Of a DNA stretch of 64,000 nt, positions 31,302-43,099 are shown in pieces. Position 1 is the stretch's first letter, and the number at the start of each line of letters is the position of its first letter. A program made the translations under genes and the position numbers. Source of the stretch: Fremontodendron californicum (lineage: Eukaryota; Streptophyta; Magnoliopsida; Malvales; Malvaceae); contig JAULJL010000003.1 in the NCBI GenBank assembly GCA_030761205.1, positions 28,960,123 to 29,024,122 on the forward strand, written 5' to 3'. The notes under the pieces are model-generated. The model was not told the DNA's origin. It ran no database searches and was given only the letters and a program-made list of their open reading frames with translations.

Positions 31302-32174
31302 CTTTGAAGTTGCTACAAAACAAATTGTTAGTGATAAAAAAAATACTCACACACTCCCTTAGTGTTTACACTCAATTATGATATCACTCCAACTCTTGTT
31401 TGCACTCTTTTAGGCTTTCTCTTTAATAAAATTACTTACTCTTGCGTTTTACCAATCTATTTCCTCTTTCAGGTTCTTTAGGAACTAGAAGAACTCTTCA
31501 AGAACTCCACTTGCTTAATTCTACCTAGCAAAAGACTTAAGAAATAAGAAACAATTAGTCAGAAGGTAAAATAAGTAAAAAGAAGAACAAGATTACCAAG
31601 AATTCAAATCTTTCCTATTTCCCTTGATCTTTTTCAAATCTTTCTTTCTTTTTCTTGCTGTTCAAATACTTTTCTTATTTTATTTTTTTTTCAAGAACGA
31701 GACTTCTTGATTTTCTTGAAATCTCGGATGAACTTTTTTTTTTCTTGGGACTGTTCGAATGCCCTTCTAAATTCTAGAATATTTTTTTATCAATATTCGG
31801 ATCAAGAAAAAATTCTAATAGATCAAGAATTCAAGAAACGAAATCTTGATTTAAACCACTTTTCAAGACTGAAAAACCCAAACTTGGCCTGCCTAAAAAC
31901 TATAACCCTAGAAAAAACGCCTAAAGCTATAACCCCAAGACAAGTTTGTTTGAAACCCCAAAACCTTGTCAGTGATAGTTTAGATAAAAAAAACCATTCT
32001 TGGAAAAATTACTTTTCAAGAATGAATCCCGAAAACTAAACTGCCTACAAACTATAACCCTAGGAAAAATGCCTAAAGCTATAACCCCAAGACAAGTTTG
32101 TTTGAAACCCCAAAATCTTGTCAGTGACAATCCAAACAAAAAGCCTAATTGGAACCCTAAGCTCTGATACCAAC
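31302..32174 (-). mobile_element. Family D leader with primer-binding site
   Basis: Contains the reverse of TGGTATCAGAGC (32,161-32,172), complementary to initiator tRNA-Met, next to the LTR. As at 2563-3438 it carries a ~150-bp tandem duplication (units near 31,861 and 32,015). No gene. Confidence 0.75.
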
Positions 32175-32899
32175 TGATGTGAACCCTAGGGTTTAAACCC
32201 TTTTAATCTACTAACAAATTGAAATACCCTAACCCTAAGAAAGTCAAGATTCAGGCAAAGAAAACTTGAACCCTTAAAAGCCTATTTCAAAGAACCTAGA
32301 TTAAGCATGTAAGCTAGACCCTAAGAACTCTCGTTTCAAGAACCTAAGTTTGAAAGGTTGAACGCCATAAAGAAATAATCTTTGGTAAGTTCCTAAGTCA
32401 TGTCAAAAACTAAAAAGAGTGAAACACTCACTTTGAATAAATCCAAACTCAAAAGATTAATAATTGTTGCTGAAGTAGATGGCTAAACAAAGGTATTTAT
32501 AGCCTCCCTACTAAACCTAATTCAACTAGCCTAAGAACTCCTATTACAAATGAAACTCCTTGGCAGCCAAGACTTACTACTTATATAATTAAATGAAAGC
32601 TTAACTATGAGTTGAACAAGCTCAAGCCCAATCCTAATTAAATTAAAAGATGTCCAATAGTTTAATGAAGGTAGTCCCCACAAGCTTATTGGACATGTTA
32701 CACAAGTCATGCCCAAAAGCCTAAACTAAATAAAAACTTAACACATGCCCAAATACTCATTTGATAGGCACCACATAGTTTAATGAATTTTTCCCCACCC
32801 TTGCCATGTCATTCTTCTAAGGCCCATCTTGTGAAGCTTGGATAACATGGACCAAGTCTTGTTTCCTCATTCAAGCAGCCCGACTTAAATGCCTTGACA
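32175..32899 (-). mobile_element. Family D LTR shared by two internal regions
   Basis: Starts TGATGTGAACCC. The left side carries a primer site and leader (5' LTR role), while the right side carries pol 3' sequence (3' LTR role). This is the layout of tandem elements sharing an LTR. A deletion relative to 42,325-43,099 removes ~45 bp near 32,815. Confidence 0.65.
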
Positions 32900-33329
32900 T
32901 TGCTTAAAAGACTTGTAGTTTCTGCCCAAGTCTTTTGCTTGCTTCTCTTCATGGATTCGACCCAAGTAGTCCTCTCCTTGCCTTTCTTCCTTGGTTCGGC
33001 CCAAGTAGACTCCTTGCTTAGCCTCTTGAAATCTTGATGGATCTTGGATCTCATCATTCCCCCTTTCCTCGAAAGGATTCGACCTCGAATCATGCCCTGC
33101 ACCAAAAGGTGAAAGATCATAAACATTAAAAGTAGTAGAAATATTGGACTTACCTTGAAGATCCACTTTAGGAGCATTAGCATTAATGTTCTCAAGGATT
33201 TGGACAACTTCTCTTTGAAGAAAGCTATGAAACATCTATCATGCCACAAAACGACTCCAATCTCTATCCCTGTCGCATCACATTCAATCTTAAAAGCCTT
33301 ATTAAAGTTAGGTAATGCTAACACAAGTG
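32900..33329 (-). pseudogene. Family D pol remnant: RNase H start and charged tail
   Basis: On the minus strand LALPNFNKAFKIECDATG is the start of the RNase H domain (Asp in CDATG). The frame then decays into repeats of the type LGRTKEERQGEDYLGR before the LTR. The right end is cut at 33,329 by Athila-like gag on the plus strand. Confidence 0.65.
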
Positions 33330-35320
33330 TAGAACACTTACAATCCAGGATGGAGGGATCATCCAAACTTAAATTATGGAGGGAACCATTCACAAGCTGT
33401 TCCTCCACCATTTGACAACAGGCCACCGGGTTTTCAGCAGAGAGTGCAACAACCATATCAAACCCGACAACAAGTGCCACCACAAAAAAATTCAGGTGAG
33501 ACTCTTGATGATCTTGTCAAAACCCTTACTACTAATACAATTCAACTTCAACAAGAATCAAGGGAGACAAAGGTAAGTATCTAAAACTTAGAGGCTCAGA
33601 AGGGGTAATTGGCAACAACCATGAGTCAAATGCAAGCAAGGGATTCCGGGAAATTACCTTCCCAAACCATAGTGAATCCAAGAGAGAATGCCAATGCTAT
33701 AACTTTAAGAAGTGGGAAACAGCTAGAGACACCACAAAAGGATAGTGCTCAAGGGGAGAACAACACCATGGCATCCTCTTCGCATCCCAATGAGCCACTA
33801 AAAAAGGTAACTCCTAAACCATCTTTTCCTAGCAGGTTAGCAAAGTCCAAGAAGAAGGAGCAAGAGAAGGAAATTTTGGAAACCTTCTGGAAAGTAGAGG
33901 TGAACATTCCTTTACTAGATGCTATCAAGCAAGTGTCAAGATATGGCAAGTTAAAAGAGTTGTGCACATCTAAACGGAAGTTGAAAGGGAATGCAAAGGT
34001 AAGTGTGGGGGAGAATATGTCAGCTATTCTTCAAAAGAAACTCCGACCTAAATGCAAGGATCCAGGTATGTTTACCATTCCTTGAAAGATAGGCAACACC
34101 AGGTTTGAGCATGCTATGCTAGATCCAGGGGAATCTATTAACGTCATGCCATATTCAATTTATGCTTCATTGAATCTAGGACCATTAGAGGAAACCAGTG
34201 TTATAATACAACTTGCTGACCACTCTAACACTTACCCAGGAGGAGTTGTAGAAGGCGTTCTTGTACAGGTTAATGAATTGGTTTTTTCCACTGACTTTTA
34301 TGTTATTGAGATGTGAGATGTCTTCTAATCCCACACCTATTCTATTAGGGAGACTATTCTTGAAAAAGCAAGAACTAAAATAGATGTACATGATGGCACT
34401 TTAACTATGGAATTTGATGGTGAAATAATTCACTTTAACATTGTTGAGGCCATTAGATATCATAGTGATGTGCATTCTGTTTTTAATATTGATATCATTG
34501 ATTCACTAGTGCAGCAAGCTTATGAGCTAGATGGTGAAGATAGTTTGGAGGTAGTCCTTAGCAAAGATCTTGGAATTGGGAATGCTAAAGGGGAACTAGC
34601 CTTGAGTGACCATGTGGAAGGGGCACTAGAATCTTTACACTCCCTGCCACCTAAAGATGCAAGGTTTGATGTTTCATTTATTGATTTGCCTTTATCTAAT
34701 GAGAAACTTCTACCTTCCATTTTGCAGGCACCAACTTTAGAGTTGAAACGATTACCGGACCACTTGAAATATGTGTTCTTAGGTGAAAAGGACACACTAC
34801 CGGTCATCATTGCCAAAGAGCTCACACCTTTGCAAGAAGAACGACTTATCCGGGTGCTTAGAGAGCATAAAACAGCAATTGGTTGGTCAATTGCCGATAT
34901 CAAGGGAATAAGCTCGTCCATGTGCATGCATCGAATTTTCTTAGAGGAAGGGTCGAAACCAACAAGAGAGGCACAAAGAAGATTGAACCCTCCTATGATG
35001 GAGGTTGTGAAAAAGGAGATACTAAAGCTCCTAGATGTTGGAGTGATCTATCCTATCTCGGATAGAAAATAGGTAAGCCCGGTCCGAGTGGTTCCAAAGA
35101 AATCAGGTGTAACGGTGGTAACAAATAATGAGAATGAACTTGTTCCTACTAGGATTCAAACAGGGTGGCGAGTGTGTATTGATTATGGGGAACTTAATTC
35201 CACAACTCGCAAAGACCACTTTTCTTTACCTTTTATTGATCAAATGCTTGAAAGGTTAGCTGACCATTCTCATTACTGTTTTCTTGATGGTTTTTCAGGT
35301 TATAATTAGATTGCCATTGC
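33330..35320 (+). pseudogene. Athila-like gag-pol fragment (gag C-terminus to mid RT)
   Basis: Matches Element 1 from about 20,983 to 22,990. It starts after the zinc knuckle, then covers the gag tail (TIVNPRENANAITLRSGKQ), protease and the first half of RT (GWRVCIDYGELNSTTRKDHF). The protease motif reads MLDPGESINVMP instead of MLDLGASINVMP. Stops at about 34,083, 34,316 and 35,070 plus deletions break the frame. It ends inside RT at CFLDGFSGYN, where a minus-strand LTR begins at 35,321. Confidence 0.85.
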
Positions 35321-37131
35321 TGATGCACCCAAAAGAGTGTATCTTTATTTAACCTTTCACTAAAAAGATCAATTATAAGTATAGTAGTTAGCAAGGGTCG
35401 AGTCCTGAGGGATTGAGTTTTAGTTTAAGAATTATTAGTCTAAAACCTAAATTCAAAGAAAACAAAATAAAATGGGAGGTTTTTAAAATCAATTTAAACT
35501 AAAGACTTATAATCAAAGAAGAAAGCATGTAAATAAGATGTAATCAAATATGAGAAAAATATGTTTAAGGTTTCATTCTCCACCACTAGACATCATTAAG
35601 AATCAATTTCATATCTATTAACATTAATTAGCTGTCAAAGTTAACAACCGTAGATAACAAGCTCTGTTACCCCAATCTTTCCTTAATTTGTCGTTAAATA
35701 GAACAAGCTCTCTATTTAATCTCTAACTATCAAACAACCTAGAACAAGCTCTCCAAGTTCAATTTAATAGCAGCTTTATGATGAGAAAGATAGGTTGATC
35801 TAAGCAACAAACACATAAGCTCGGATTGTTCAACTTAGGTAATGTTCCACTTTGCAATTATTGAAAACTTGAGCATAATCATTAATCACAAATTGCCACT
35901 TATGAATAGGAAATCAAGACAATTACCCGGATCAAGACTCCTAAACTAGCATTAGACAATTATCAAGATTTATCTAGTTGGCCACCTAAACAAATCAAAA
36001 CATCATCATGAACAATTTTAATGGAAGAACATAAGCAACTTTGATCGAAAACAATGATAGATAGATTCTGAAAATTAATTACATAACATGTCTAGGGCTT
36101 TGAAATCACCCTTAACCAAATAAAAGTTTAGCCTAGCATAGGCATTGTAAACATAAACATAAAATTAAAGAGAATCTAAGAAGAAAATAAAAGAAAGAAA
36201 GAAGAAGAATATTAATTATCCAGCCTCTTGCTCTCTCAAAAACAAAGAAATAAAGAAGAAATCAGAACTTTGATGCTTGGAGAACTATAAATTTCGTTTG
36301 CCCCCTTGATCTCTATTTATAGGCAATAGCTAGGGCATCAAACAAGTGAATTTCAGCTCTCTCCCTTCAATAAATGCTAACTTGTGGCTAAAGTTAAGGA
36401 AAAGTGGCTGACTTTTATGTTTTAAGGAAAGATATAAGCCTTGGCAGCCAAGTTTGAATAAAGTAAGAAAGTTTTAGTCAAAGCACTCTTTAATGAAGAT
36501 AGATTACAAACTTGCAGGCAAAGTAAGTGTAAGGAAGGAAAGTCTTGGCTGATTTAATTCTCCTACTTTGACTAGGATTAGCTTTAAGGAAAGATACTTG
36601 CAATTAATGCAATTAATGCAAGTTGACAGCCGCTAATCCTTCTTTGGCAAGGATAAACATAAATGCCGGCTAGGGTATTAAGAAAAATATGTGATTTGCG
36701 GTTAGGGTTTTTTCTGCCACTAGGGTTTTTAGGGAGATATTCCAATGCCGATTTGGATGACCATTTCTTATCCGATTTAGGCCCATGACCAACCATTGGA
36801 AAGGTAATCAAGTGATCTTGAAAAGTCAAGAAGGAAGTTTCTTCGAATAAAGAGTCTAACATCATGTTTTCTTTGCAACAAGCTCCGGAGGTTAAATCTG
36901 TCTTCTTGCTTTGCACCAAGAATTTGATCTTTTTGACTCCCAACTCTTTTTTCCATCTTGTGATTGTGATTTTGTAAGCTCTTTAATATCCTAGTTGACA
37001 TGTTTTGACTTCATCTCTTCCAAAATACCTACAAAGCATAAAAACCTAGTAAAATGTCAAGGAACTTAAGAATCAAAACACAAAGTATAAGGAAATTCAA
37101 TAGGAAAAAGCATGAAATTAAGCATTTATCA
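35321..37131 (-). mobile_element. 3' LTR of the minus-strand pol-less element (U3 type 3)
   Basis: TGATGCACCC at its left end; the minus-strand start is TGATAAATGC. Matches 10,048-11,852. It abuts the reversed polypurine tract aactcccccacactt (37,131-37,145) and the hairpin TTGCTAG-agga-CTAGCAA just beyond. Confidence 0.88.
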
Positions 37132-38447
37132 AACTCCCCCACACTTAATCTTTTGCTAGTCCTCTAGCAAAATCAAATAGAGAAAAAGTAATAAACCTAA
37201 TCTAATCCTCTTTCAATACAAATTAGAGACAATCATTGAACAAGTCTTATAAACTAATCAATAGCTTAAAGAGTTTCACAAAAAATCATGCTTGATAGTA
37301 AATGGTTTGAGTTAAGCTAAAATTAACATAACATATCTCAATCAAAATAGTGCATGTTCAAACTTAATCTCAACTTCTCAAATGGGATACCCTCATGATT
37401 TTCACTCTTTAAAGTAGTGGTGAACTGTTTACACTCAATCAATCTTATGAAAACAGTTTCTACCATATGCTTGCTTGTCCACCTATTCTCCACTACTTAG
37501 AACATGCAACTTCATGAATCAAGAGGTCTTTATGCAAGGTTATAATAGGGCCAAGGGGTAATAATGTGGCTAAAGAATAAATGATAAAGGATATTACAAA
37601 AGTTAAAAAGATTTTATAGAGTTTAGAGACATAATAAGATTCATACAAAGAAACTTCTCAAAACTCTATACAAGTACATAATCAGATAGGCCGAATATTC
37701 ATGTTGGGCATTTTCTTCATTCTAAACAACTTTCTAACATCTTTTTCTTTTCTTTAACTAGAAGTTCAAGAGATTAATCAAATTTTTTTTTCACATGGGA
37801 ATGTATTTGGCAATATTCCCTCTATTTTTCTCTTGACTTTTGCCTTTCTCCTCCCCCACACTTATTTCTTGTTTCTAACCCAAATTTTCAATAGATCTTC
37901 CTTGTCTTTGCAACATGTCTTAAAACATGCTAATTCATCTTTGGAACAAGGGTAAGGATATAAATAAGTATATTTAGGTTAGGGACAAGTTATGGTTACC
38001 AAAGAAATAGCTTATTCATTGTTGGCTCAAGTTGGTTCACTAAGGGGGATGTTCTCTTAAAACATCAATAAGAGATGGCTGTTTGACCTTGGTTAAAAAT
38101 CGTAATGCCTCTATCATATTCATGTTGTCACATGCATCAATATAGTCTCAACAAGGTTTAAAGCAAGTTCTAGAGAATAATGTAATCATAAGAGCACTCA
38201 ACAAAGAAATTAGATTGATATGTATAATGCATCAATCATATCGGCTCAAAAACTCACAAGGATGATTATACAAGTCAGAGTTAAGTCTAAACATGCTTCT
38301 TTCTCAATCAAAATATCATATTAACATTGGCTCAAAAAAATTAGTATCAAGCTTAATTCTCATGAAAATCTTCTCACTAATAACCAGTTTAGACCTATGC
38401 AATTCATATCTCATCATTGTATTAAAAAGGAACTAAAACACACTAAA

Positions 38448-38481
<34 letters not shown>

Positions 38482-38889
38482 TTAAAGACTCATAAAAAAA
38501 ATAATAGACAAAAATAAAAGAAATCCTAAATCCTTCCCCCCACACTTAATTCTTACATCATCCTCAATGTAATGCTATTAACCCAAATGAAAGAATCATG
38601 TGTAAGAGAAAAGAACTAATAACATAAGAATAGGAACAACTAAGACTCAAAACAAAAAAATTCATGCAACTTAAATAATCCAAAAATACTAAACAAATAA
38701 TTAACAAATAAACATAAAAATAAATAAATAAAAACAATAAAAATAATAAAAGGAAAAGGAAAAGAAAGCAAATCTGTGTATGACAGGTTTGTAATTTCTT
38801 CATTAATTGGGCTGCCTTCCCAATTAGTACTTGATTTAAGTTGTCCAACCTAACCAACACCCCTTCTTGGGTTTTTAGGCTTGTTAGGC
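37132..38889 (-). other. 3' untranslated region of the minus-strand element
   Basis: Homologous to the 3' region of Elements 1 and 2, with no coding frame. The cargo pair seen in those elements is missing: post-gag sequence leads straight to the untranslated region. A reversed hairpin/G-run box lies at 38,535-38,575. Confidence 0.65.
38448..38481. repeat. (AAT)n microsatellite
   Basis: About eleven AAT units in the untranslated region of the minus-strand element; related copies have only a short A/T-rich run here. Confidence 0.9.
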
Positions 38890-39912
38890 TCATACATGAA
38901 ACTTCCCAAATTTGATAGGAAGCTTTCTTTGCACAATAGTGGATGCATTCTCCATTACAAGTATTATTCCATCATCCTTTGTGGTGCATAGCTTGTCAAG
39001 GAATGGTGCATATTTTGGTATTTGTTGAATGGCATCCACAAACAAGCTGTTTAAGGTTTCCGGCATGTGTTGTTCATGTTCTTCCTCCTTGAACTTTGCA
39101 AATCTACTAGGAAAAGGTGGAGAAGAAACATTAGTAAAAAGTGGAACCTTAAACGTTACCTCAGGTGCCGAAGTACTCTCTTTCGGAATTGAAGCTTCAT
39201 TATCTTCAATAGTTGAATCCATCTTTAGTTCTTTCTCATCCTCGGGTTCCCTTGGATTTTCTGATTCATCCTCAAGTTGTGTGGCACTAACACTCTCCTT
39301 TGGATCAATCACCGATTGGGAAGGGAGTGCTTGAGATCTTTGTGCTACTAATTCCACCGTACTACTAGCTAATAGGCTCATTTGCCTTTCCAAACTCTAG
39401 ATACTTGCCTTTGTTTCCCTTGTTTCCTGTTGAAGTTGCAGAGTAGTAATAACAAGAAAATTGACAAGTTCTTCTAATGAATTACCTGAGTTTTGAGGTG
39501 GTGGCTCAAAATGATCTTGTTGTTGATCCCATGGTTGATTTAAGACAAATTGCCTAGTGTAATTAGCATAAGGATCTACTTCTTGATAATCTCCCGAGTA
39601 GCCATAATGAGTATGATTCCACCATCCCTCATTGTAAGTGTTTGGGAAAGCATCATACTGTTGTCCTTGGAACCCTTGATGGCTTTGGTATTCTCCCACA
39701 TCATAGGCTGGTTCAAAATTATTTTTTTGGTAGTATGGGCACCAATTGGTTGGATGATCCATCATGAAGCACACTCCACACTGCCTTGATTGTTGAATCT
39801 TACTTATGGCCACTTGTTGAACTATGGAGATGAGATTGCCTACTTGGTTCTGAAGGTTCTGAAGTTTTGATGTAGCACCTGCCATCTCTTCTTGCTTGAA
39901 ATTTGAAAACAA
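38890..39912 (-). pseudogene. Type 2 gag of the pol-less lineage, one in-frame stop
   Basis: Frame from MFSNFKQEEMAGATSKLQNL at 39,912. It has a possible short coiled coil (LQNLQNQVGNLISIVQQVA), a CCHC knuckle CGVCFMMDHPTNWC, an aromatic Tyr/Gly-rich region, then after a TAG at 39,397-39,399 an acidic segment and the tail VQRKLPIKFGKFHV. There is no capsid domain like that of type 1 gag. The tail corresponds to the sequence just upstream of the protease in Element 1, so pol was lost by deletion right after it. Elements 2 and 3 have the same gag type without the zinc knuckle. Confidence 0.75.
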
Positions 39913-39995
39913 AAACCTGTATGTACAAGAAAAATAAAATTAATTACAACTGAAAATAAGAATAAACCAATAAACTAATAAACTAAATAAAGCAA

Positions 39996-40013
39996 TCCCC
40001 GGTAACGACGCCA
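39996..40013 (-). other. Primer-binding site, tRNA-Asp type (2 mismatches)
   Basis: Reverse complement differs from TGGCGCCGTTGCCGGGGA at two positions, both compatible with cytosine deamination. 6 bp from the LTR. Confidence 0.8.
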
Positions 40014-40019
40014 AAAACT

Positions 40020-40641
40020 TGATGCACCCAAAAGAGTGTATCTTTATTTAACCTTGCACTGAAAAGATCAATTGTAAGTATAGTAGTTAGCAAGGGTCGA
40101 GTTCTCAGGGATTGAGTTTTAGTTTAAGAATTATTAGTCAAAAACCTAAATTCAAAGAAAACAAAATAAAAGGGGAGGTTTTTAAAATCAATTTAAACTA
40201 AAGACTTATAATCAAAGAAGAAAGCAAGTAAATAAGAAGTAATCAAATAGAGAGCTTGTTCTATTTAACGACAAACTAAGGAAAGATTGGGGTAACAGAG
40301 CTTGTTGTTATCTAAGGTTGTTAACTTTGATAGCTAATTAATGTTGAGAGATATGAAATTGATTCTTAATGATGTCTAGTGGTGGAGAATGAAATCTTAA
40401 CCATATTTCTCATATTTGATTCTTCTTAATTACTTATTTTCTCATTCTTATTGTTAACTTTATTTTATATCTGATCTCAAAATACCCTTTTCTTTTATTG
40501 TTCTTGAATTTAAGTTTTAAACTATTAACTTATAAACTAAAACTCAATCCCTGAGGACTCGACCCTTGCTAATCACTATACTTTATAATTGATTTTTTTT
40601 AACTGCAAGGTTAAATAAGATACACTCTTTTGAGAGCATCA
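40020..40641. repeat. Head-to-head junction of two LTR ends
   Basis: 40,020-40,246 is the end of an Athila-like LTR in reverse. 40,247-40,641 is the last ~395 bp of such an LTR in forward direction, ending GAGAGCATCA (a mutated GGGTGCATCA). They meet at aatcaaatagagagc, giving an imperfect inverted repeat. Family D sequence follows at 40,642. Confidence 0.8.
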
Positions 40642-41444
40642 GCCAGTTCTCTGTTTTTTTTGTACTTTCTTTTTCCTCCCCTTTTTCGGCTCTCTCTCAT
40701 TTTTCTGTTCTCTCCTTTTCTCCTCATGTGTTTCGGCCACACTCTCATTTTTCTTTTTTGCTCACTGTTTCTTTTTTGCTCACTCTTATTTTTCAACTTC
40801 AATTTCAATTGGTCCTCATAGACCTGTTTTGGTTTTAAAGGAACAAGATTGATTGTTTTTCCATCTTTTACAAAGCTATACCTATTCATAAACTTATCAT
40901 GAAATACCCTCATATTATACTGCCATGGCCTCCCCAACAAAATATGGCTAGTATGCATAGGTACTACATCACAAAGCACCTCATCACTATACCTCCCAAT
41001 GGTAAAAGCTACCAAAACCTGCTTATTAACCTCTACCTCTCCACATTCATTCAACCATTACAACTTCTAAGGTTTGGGATGTTCTAGTAAAGGTAAGCTC
41101 AACTTCTCAACTAGGATGGTACTAGCTATATTGGTGCAACTTTCCCAATCAATAATCATACTACATACCCTGTCATTTACAAAACATCTAGTACGAAATA
41201 TGTTCTCTCTCCGCTGCTCCGTATCATCGATATTAAATTGCGTATTGAGAGAATACCTTGCAACAAGAGACTCACCTACCACGGGATCTTATAGATTTCT
41301 ATTCACTACCTCTTGTTGACCCATCCTATCTCTCATCTCCTCCAACACCAATTTTAAGCGTTCAGAATCTTATTGCATAGCATGCAACATAGAGGATAAA
41401 CTATCAACCTTCTTCTTACGTGTTGAGTCACTCTTGTGATACAT
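40642..41444 (-). pseudogene. Family D gag N-terminus and retropepsin with linker
   Basis: From 41,444 leftwards: gag MYHKSDST start with two stops, then LVARYSLNTQFNIDDTEQRR, FRTRCFVNDRVCSMIIDWES (retropepsin; the usual Asp-Gly-Gly/Ser-Cys active-site block reads DWESC, so probably inactive), VNKQVLVAFTIGRYSDEV, HTSHILLGRPWQYN, and a basic low-complexity linker ending at the LTR junction. It contains the undisrupted counterpart of the Element 1 insertion site (GATGG at 41,115-41,119). Same internal gag deletion as 30,976-31,301. Confidence 0.75.
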
Positions 41445-41448
41445 CTTT

Positions 41449-42324
41449 GAAGTTGCTACAAAACAAATTGTTAGTAATAAAAAAAAAATCACACACTTAG
41501 TGTTTACACTCAATTATGATATCACTCCAACTCTTGTTTGCACTCTTTTAGGCTTTTTCTTTAATAAAATTACTTACTCTTGCCTTTTACCACTCTATTT
41601 CCTCTTTCAGGTTCTTTAGGAACTAGAAGAACTCTTCAAGAACTCCCATTGCTTAATTATACCTAGCAAAAGACTCAAGAAATAATAAACAATTAGTGAG
41701 AAGGTAAAATAAGTAAAAAGAAGAACAAGATTACCGAGAATTCAAATATTTCCTATTTCCCTTGATCATTTTCGAATCTTTCTTTCTTTTTCTTGCTGTT
41801 CGAATAATTTTCTTATTTTTCTTTTTTCAAGAACGAGACTTCTTGATTTTCTTGAAATCTCGGATGAACTTCTTTTTTTTTCTTTCTTGGGACTGTTCGA
41901 ATGCCCTACTAAATTCTTGAATATTTTTTTATCAATAGTCGGATCAAGAATCAACAAGAAAAAATTTTAATAGATACAAAATTCAAGAAACGAAATCTTG
42001 ATCTAAACAACTTTTCAAGACTGAAACCCTAAACTTAGACTGCCTAAAAACTATAACCCTAGGAAAAATGCCTAAAGCTATAACCCCAAGACAAGTTTGT
42101 TTGAAACCCCAAAACCTTGTCAGTGATAGTTTAGATAAAAAAAAACATGCTTGGAAAAATTACTTTCAAGACTGAAACCCTAAAACTAAACTGCCTAAAA
42201 ACTATAACCCTAGGAAAAATGCCTAAAGCTATAACCCCAAGACAAGTTTATTTGAAACCCCAAAATCTTGTCAGTGACCATCCAAACAAAAAGCCTAATT
42301 GGAACCCTAAGCTTTGATACCAAT
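41449..42324 (-). mobile_element. Family D leader and primer site
   Basis: Third copy of the leader, with the ~150-bp duplication (units near 42,014 and 42,165) and the reversed primer site gctttgatacca (42,311-42,322). No gene. Confidence 0.72.
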
Positions 42325-43099
42325 TGATATGAACCCTAGGGGTTAAACCCTTTTAACCCACTAACAAATTGAAATACCCTAACCCCAAGAAAGCCAAGAT
42401 TCAGGCAAAGAAAACTTAAACCCTTAGAAAGCCTGTTCTAAAGAACCTAGATTAAGCATGTAAGCTAGATCCTAAGAACTCTCGTTTCAAGAACCTAAGT
42501 TTGAAAGGTTGAACGCCACAAAGAAAGAATCTTTGATAAGTTCCTAAATCCTGTCAAGAACTAAAAAGAGTGAAACACTCACTTTGAATAAATCCAAACT
42601 CAAAAGATTAATAATTGTTGTTGAAGTAGATAGCTAAACAAAGGTATTTATAGCCTCCCTACTAAACCTAATTCAACTAGCCTAAGAACTCCTAGTACAA
42701 ATGAAACTCCTTGGCAGCCAAGGCTTACTACTTACATAGTTAAATGAAAGATTAACTATGAGCTGAACAAGCTCCAGTCCAATCCTAATTAAATTAAAAG
42801 ATGTCCAATAGTTTACTGAAGGTTGTCCCCACAAGCTTATTGGGCATGTTACACAAGTCATGCCCAAAAGCCTAAACTAAATAAAAACTTAACACAAGCC
42901 CAAATACTCATTTGATAGGCACCACATAGTTTAATGAATTGGTCCCTACCCTTGCCATGTCATTTAATGAACAGGTCCACTTCATTAAGCCTGATGCCGC
43001 CACTATGCATTCTTCTAAGGCCCATTTTGTGAAGCTTGGATCACATGGACCAAGTCTTGTTCTTCCTCATTCAACCAGCCCGACTTAAATGCCTTGACA
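42325..43099 (-). mobile_element. Family D LTR shared by two internal regions
   Basis: Starts TGATATGAACCC with primer site and leader on the left, and pol 3' remnants on the right, as at 32,175-32,899. Confidence 0.65.

Larger units (their letters stand above)
35321..40246 (-). mobile_element. Pol-less Athila-like element, minus strand, with truncated 5' LTR
   Basis: From right to left: 227 bp of 5' LTR end, primer site, type 2 gag, long untranslated region, polypurine tract, full 3' LTR. It has no pol and no cargo ORFs. The left flank ATTGC (35,316-35,320) has no partner on the right because the 5' LTR is cut at about 40,246. Confidence 0.8.

Noticed and set aside
31707..32039. 110-codon ORF in the family D leader
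   Set aside because: Not preserved in the other two leader copies.
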